Under the pieces are notes generated by a model. The model had not been told where the DNA came from and did not search any database. It saw nothing but the letters and a program-made list of their open reading frames with translations. 64,000 nucleotides of DNA, taken from positions 124,001 to 188,000 of the forward strand of contig OZ023275.1 of assembly GCA_964007475.1 (NCBI GenBank), written 5' to 3'. Position 1 is the first letter of the stretch; each line of letters opens with the position of its first letter. This DNA comes from Hybos culiciformis (Eukaryota; Arthropoda; Insecta; Diptera; Hybotidae). A program made the position numbers and the translations under genes. This document shows positions 57,681 to 64,000 of this stretch, piece after piece.

Positions 57681-60600
57681 TTACTTATCAAAAATAAAAA
57701 AACAATATAAATTATTCCATTCTAAGCTTAATTATAGTCTTAACGTAAAAATATAAATATTTAATTAAGGAACAAATCAATAAATATTTACATAAAAATG
57801 TAAATCAAATAATTATTATAAATTTTAAATAAAAATTACATATAAGCAAATAAAATTTGATGATGTACAAAGTTTAATACTACTTTAAATAATCATCGAA
57901 TATTTTACAAGAATAAATTTTTAATTGGTGCTAATAAATTATAATGATAGTATAAATAGCTCAAAGTAAGTTTCGTTATATACAGGTCAGCGTTATATTA
58001 TTTTCAAGTTACTTAGTTTATTTACGAGAGAACATAATTGCAATTTCCTCAACAACAGCGAGTATTTAATTTATCTTAATTTATAATAAAAAAAAAATTA
58101 AGTAGAACTATTATGTTCAAAATTTAACTTCATTAATGTGATTATTTTTCGCAAAAAAAAACATCTTCGACCTGTTTACTCTTATTTAGAAAGTATATAC
58201 ATTTTTACTGAATATTATCTCAAAAGCTGGAGGAAATGTTCAATAATTTTATATAATGTAGATATATTTGTATTATTTTTATTGAACACTACATTCTAAA
58301 ATTTCCATAAACAACAAAGTAAGTCGGAGTTTGTTTAAAAGTAACACCGTTATAATTTTGTGATGAAAGAAATACTCAAAAATAAACTATTTTCTATTCT
58401 AGGATTTTAAATTATTTTCGGCTAAATTTGTACTACGAACTGTACTCCAAGGTTTAAGGATAATATATATATCGATTAATAATTTTTCTTCAAAGTATCT
58501 TTATTTATTCTCTATATTTATAATGAAAAAGAATTATTTCATTAAATTTTAACTGATTTAACTTTTCTTGTAAATCTATGCATATTTATTAAAATTTGTA
58601 CTACATTATTTAATATGTAATTTTATCAATACTTTAGAGATTGTTTCCAAGACCAAAATTTTATTTATATATACATTTTTTTATTCATATATTCATTATA
58701 TATCATATATTCATATATACATTATTTATTCACTTTTACTAACTGGAAGAAATATGTATTTACTGTAGAACACATAGAATAACCTTGAAAGCTAAATTGT
58801 CAATCTTTGGTATAAGGCTGATAATATAATAACAGATGTATGTTCTAAGTAGAAATTTTATTTCTGTTCTTATATTTTTTTTTATTAAATTAAAAATTTA
58901 AGAATGTATAGAATTTTTTACAATAAAAGTATATTAAAGTCTGTTAAAATAATTTATTTTTTTCCAGGCATTGAAAAAACTTGATTAATTAATTTTATAT
59001 AAAAAAATTATAAAATATTCAAATTTTTTGTACAAAAAGAAATAGAAATAGATAAGAATAATAAAGAAAAATATGAACATATTTATATAGGTATGTATAT
59101 AAAAATAATTCAAAAAAGGGGATCATTTTAATTAAATTAAAAAAAGAAAATAATTTTTTTACAGTTTTGATTTGATTGAATTGACATTACAAATTGTTTG
59201 GGCAATGAGTTTTATTTGATTGTTGGTAAAGAAATATTGAAGGGCATAATGTCATCATTTGCATAATAATATTTTATGTTAAACGTGTATGCATTGATTA
59301 GAAAAGTTCTATCAATGACGACAATTTATTGAAAAATAACAATAATTTAAGGTTACAACGCAGAGAAATTGTATCGCTAGTAAGCTACATATAATGTTTG
59401 TTTGTTTATATTGTGCGGTTGCAATTTCTGTTAAATTTTCAAAATATTAACTTTATAACTAACTGAATCGCAATATAATTTGATATTAGGTTTTGATTTT
59501 CTCGAACTTTCAAATAATTAATTTATGACGTTACTGTTTTAATATTGCTGGAGATTGACTTAATATTAGAAGTTCCTTATATACAATCACCAGCATTTTT
59601 TAAATCATACAACTGTTCTTCAGTGGCAAGTGTGGTATTTTCACTTAATTATTAGATATAAATATTTAATTTAATTCTAGTAATCCATTATTTGACGAAC
59701 GTTCGATCATTTTAATGTGCTTATAATGTTGTGTACTATCCAGGATTTAGGTACCTTATATGTTTTTTTTCTATTTTCTACCTTGCACAAAAAACTGATA
59801 GTGGTTTTCAATACATAAATATGATCCTAACATAACTTGTACAAATAATTAATTTTTAAATTATGAAATATGAAAACATGTTTTGTAATCACTTTTAACT
59901 TTTTTTTTTTTTGCAATTATAAAAAGCTTTTTGTAAAATATACATACTCAATTAACTTAAGTTCAATTTAAAAGGAAAATTGCAATAAAAGCTCTTCTGC
60001 GATAACCTGGTTCTACTCAATAGTTTATGGCTCAAGTTCACGGAAATTCAAATTATTAAATTAAAAACTATAATTACATAAATTTAATTTAAATTGATGC
60101 TGACTAAGAAAAACAATAATTAATTTTTTGAATGAATATTTCGTTGTTTTCGCGCATAGATGGAGAATAATAATAATATTAACGTAAAAATTCTTTATTG
60201 CGTTTTTACGTTGAATTTTCAAATTCCGTATTTCTGACGTATACAAGTATGTATGTCTTACTACGAACGAAGTTTATTTCAAAAATTTCGAAACAGAAAC
60301 TGTTCGTAACTGAAATTTGGTGAATTTTTGAGCCCCCGAATTGTTTTGTTCTGGCATCAATATTAGGATTCATAAGAATAATTTAATAATCTCAAGAATT
60401 GTCAATAATAAGGTTCCAAAATTGAATATAAGAAAATTTAGTTCAAATTTTGTTATTATCACTCATAATAATATCAAAAATAAAATTAGACATTTGGGTT
60501 CAATTACTTTCAGCCCAATCAGATCTTAAAACATTTTGTTCCTTCAATATATATTATATATTTACCAATTTTTATGAAAATCCATTTTAAGCCCCAGAAA

Positions 60601-63600
60601 ATTTAATGTTTAAGTATTCAAGGAATTGAATAAAAATCACTAAAATAAAAAAAATATAACAACAGGCTGGTATAACAAAAATTTATTTTGTGGTGTACTA
60701 TGCTGTATAATACAGCCTTAAAATTTTTCAAACAAACAACGTATCAACGTTTGAATAACTTTATAAAAAAAAAAATCAGTAAACAAAAATCATACGATAT
60801 TTTTTATTTCTGAACAAGCCTCCAAAACAAATTGGCCCCGTGAATTAATTTATAATGACACATGTGCACATATACAAATGATACTTTATTGAAAACAGGA
60901 TAAAATAAAATTGTTTTGATATATGAGAAAACAACAACTAGGTTTAATTAAAAAATATAGAAAAAACAAATAAATAAAGAAGCACAATAGAATTTATTAC
61001 GCCCGATTTCTAATTTAGTTATCAAAATACAGTTGACCAAGTGTGTTAAAATTTAGTGTGCACATTATCATTATTATCAGCTTCCATTATTTTGAGATTG
61101 GCTTCATGCCAATGCAGTATTTTTTATACTTTAGTTTTTCATTACAAGAAAGGCCGACTATATTCAGTTAGAGATAGTTACTTAAAAAAAACTACTCCAA
61201 ATAAATAATTTCTTCTGAAATTTCTCGTTACATAAATTACTTTTTAATTAAATTTAGAAAATTTAGTAAATTATATCAACATTTTATTTAGATACTAATC
61301 AAAAAACATAAATATTTTAAATTGACAACAAAATTTTGACCCCTATATAGCATCCATTAAAAATATATTTAAACACATTTTTATCTTGTTGGCATATCTA
61401 TAATTTGCGTATATAATAATATTTGCATAAAAATAGATCGTTGTTTTATGAGCGAAAAAGAAAAAATTAATATTTTGCTTGTTGGAAAAAAATATAATTC
61501 ATATTGATGTGTGTATTATATAAATATATATAATTATGATACAAATACTATAATGAAGAATTTTACATATGCTTTTATCATAAAAAAAGCTCAATTCTTA
61601 TAATCTGAATATGGGACGCAGAACAAGTATTTTTTTAGATGTAGTTGGCGAGCCCAATATTCTAACCAATCATCATTTAAATTTTTATAATAAAAATAAA
61701 ATTTTTAAAATAAATTTATATTAATATTTTTCTCATAATTTTTCATTAGAAAAATATCTATATATGTATATAGTATATAAAAAAAGAAGAATAATGTCGT
61801 TTCTTAATTCATTTGTATTAAATTAGAGAAAATAAAAGGTCTTTTAAATTTAGAATGCTAACTATATAAAATTATGTTTACAAATAATAATGTGATGATT
61901 ATGTTCTAAAATTCAATTCAGTATTTAGAACTTTAAGATATACACATATAAACACTTTAGACGTGGATACAAATGAGTTTAAAAAACTTTTCAAGGTTAT
62001 AGATAAACATAATTTCTTTTTTTTATTAAAGAACATTAATTTAAATAATGTTTTTATTAATTTTTTTTTTTTGGAAATAAAATTTACCATAGAAATATCG
62101 GATCACAAATTTTATAAGTAGGTATATTATACTAACCAAGTGATAAAATTAGAATAAAAAGAAGTAGATTTACTTTAATAATATTAATTTCGAATAATTG
62201 AACACTAAAATTATCTCAATGTTAATAGACACTAGAACATAAAGCGCATAATTTTTAGTAAGTGTTTTTTTTTACCAATACAAAATATGATTTTTAGAAC
62301 TGAATGAGTTTTCCTTTTTAGGATTGATCATTGCGGCCTACATACTTATATTCCACGAACTATGATCAAATTTTACTAATAATATATGTGCTTGTGCATA
62401 TTATTAAATTTTATATAAAAATTATCTAATAATTGGTGGAAAGAATGATAATTTTGTTCAATAATATAATACTTGTCAATTTTTGCTTGTAATATACTTT
62501 AAAAAATTTTTTTTTTACATGTAATACAAGTTGTAATAAAACAACTTAAATTTATGTATGATCATTTTAATATAGCCTACGCCACAGACTATAATTATTA
62601 AATTGAGCGCAAATTATAATATTGCATTATAGATAGGATAGTAATAATAAATAAGAACATTATTTTTTTAATGAACTTTTTTTTTCGTCTCGCTAAATTT
62701 TTTTTCATTTTTTTAAATATTTATTAAATATTGATCATTCTTTGTTTAAGCTTATTATAAATACCTTGCAATGATAATTATGATTTTGATTCTTTTAGAA
62801 TTTTTGTTTTTAAATCTGGTTTTTTTTTAACCATTCACTTAAAAAAGATTGTGATATTAAAGTTAAGATCATAAAAAAAAAGAATATCTCTGAAGGGTAA
62901 GTAACCGGTTATTTATTAAATTATATAACTAATTCTAAACGAAGAAATTAAATAACTTTTAATTGAAGTCCTAATCTATTCTCCATAAAACTAACAATAT
63001 AATATACTATGTAAATAAACTACACATTGGATTGCACTACAGTTGGAAGCAAATGGTTTTCTTCCTCTGTTCCTATTTTTTTTGAGGAAAATTCGTATTT
63101 TGTCATTTTGGAAACATTACTTTATTTCCTTGGATGAGTTGACGTAATGAATACAGATGATATTATAGGTAATAATTTGTTCTTTGTGATCCTTAGGTAT
63201 ATATTAAATTCGCAATATAAGTTAAGGAATTTTTTTGCATAAAAATTCCACGAGTTCGTAATATTGTCGATTAAATGGATAGATAAGTAAAAAAACACAC
63301 TTGTTAAAAATAAGCAAGAAAAAGAAACTTGTTAATATTATATTCTTTTATTTATTTTATAAACAAACGTCATTAAATTTATCAGAGAAAGAGAAAATAA
63401 AATTTAATATTATTCTGAAAATTATAATTTTTTTTTGTATCTTGCAATATAGGAATTTCCTTGTTGCAAAAGCTTAATTTTTTACTTTTTTTTTAATTAA
63501 ATTGTTTTCAAAAAATGCAAATGTAACATGTAATTTTGTTCTATAATGTGTTTTTCATTTTTGCATTATTTAATTCAAGTTTCATTATAATTTTTTATAT

Positions 63601-64000
63601 TTAAATTGAACTATTATGGAATGAGCATTGCGGAATTGCTGTGTGAAAATAAACGTGATCGCATAAAGTCATAAAGTCAAAACACTTAAAGCAAATATTG
63701 AATTTATGCTTTTGTCTCTTTGATAAGTCTGAAAATGTTCTTGCACTCGTTTATCAATAAGTGCATTATTTCTTTAAAAAATATTAGGATGGTGATGTTA
63801 ACGAATTAGTAATTTAAGGTAGGTATTTATTTAGGCGATGTTTACCAAACAGCCCAACAGCTTATTTTGTAAATGAGGATTAGATTTCTCATTTAGGTAT
63901 TGGCATTTGTAATCAACTTGTTGTTTGTTGTATACTTTGTTTTTCTTATAGATTTGTAACGGAATAAACATTTCAACAAAATAAAAATTTTTAAACTTTT
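57681..64000. other. Gene-free AT-rich interval to window end
   Basis: 6.3 kb with long A/T runs and short composition-driven ORFs (for example 60341-60529 and 61899-62090). No conserved protein, RNA gene, long inverted repeat or tandem array recognised. Confidence 0.45.

Noticed and set aside
62333..62375. GTTCGTGGAA string on the minus strand resembling the copy 1 BCAT start exon
   Set aside because: The matching start codon is ATA and an in-frame stop precedes the donor; probably chance.

Overview
This is a very AT-rich animal nuclear window. Its genes have small spliced exons with GT-AG introns, AATAAA signals, TIR transposons and a jockey-type LINE. The gene set, the secreted proline-rich proteins and a short TTAGG-type array point to an insect. 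The TTAGG array argues weakly against Diptera; I cannot name the order. There are no bacterial genes, CRISPR arrays or convincing tRNAs. A 200-N assembly gap lies at 30080-30279.

Layout. 0-6 kb is a compact cluster of nuclear genes for mitochondrial proteins: the 5' end of mitochondrial prolyl-tRNA synthetase (PARS2, minus, cut by the window edge), the copper chaperone COX17 (plus, two exons, divergent from PARS2), and complex I 75-kDa subunit NDUFS1 (minus, five exons, 730 aa reconstructed). 6-16 kb holds a hAT-like element with an exact 8-bp target duplication, several MITE-type repeats, and two intronless minus-strand paralogues for secreted proline-rich proteins. A near-identical ~407-bp duplicate of one paralogue's 3' end lies beside it. 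16.7-19.9 kb is a LINE with an intact endonuclease-reverse transcriptase ORF. 20.4-22 kb is DBT, the E2 subunit of branched-chain ketoacid dehydrogenase, with its first exon not found. 23-24.3 kb is an intronless RIIa/IQ-motif protein, probably sperm-flagellar, with a coding minisatellite. 24.5-25.8 kb is a Mutator/Phantom-like element with a FLYWCH fragment and a nested MITE. 26.7-28.1 kb is ethanolamine kinase (minus). 29-31.6 kb has a pogo/Tigger-like element and a hAT fossil with two further elements nested inside it. 34.7-39.4 kb and 46-49 kb+ are two tandem branched-chain aminotransferase genes (minus). 49-64 kb is almost gene-free AT-rich DNA except for a 2.3-kb TIR element with TTA flanks and tiny transposase-like exons at 55.4-57.7 kb.

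Functional links. BCAT (two copies) and DBT act at the first two steps of leucine, isoleucine and valine breakdown, and all lie within about 29 kb. Together with PARS2, COX17 and NDUFS1, six of the ten conserved or paralogous host genes concern mitochondria. This may be chance or real clustering.

All exon joins were derived by eye from splice consensus, reading phase and remembered family sequence. Transcript data would confirm them.
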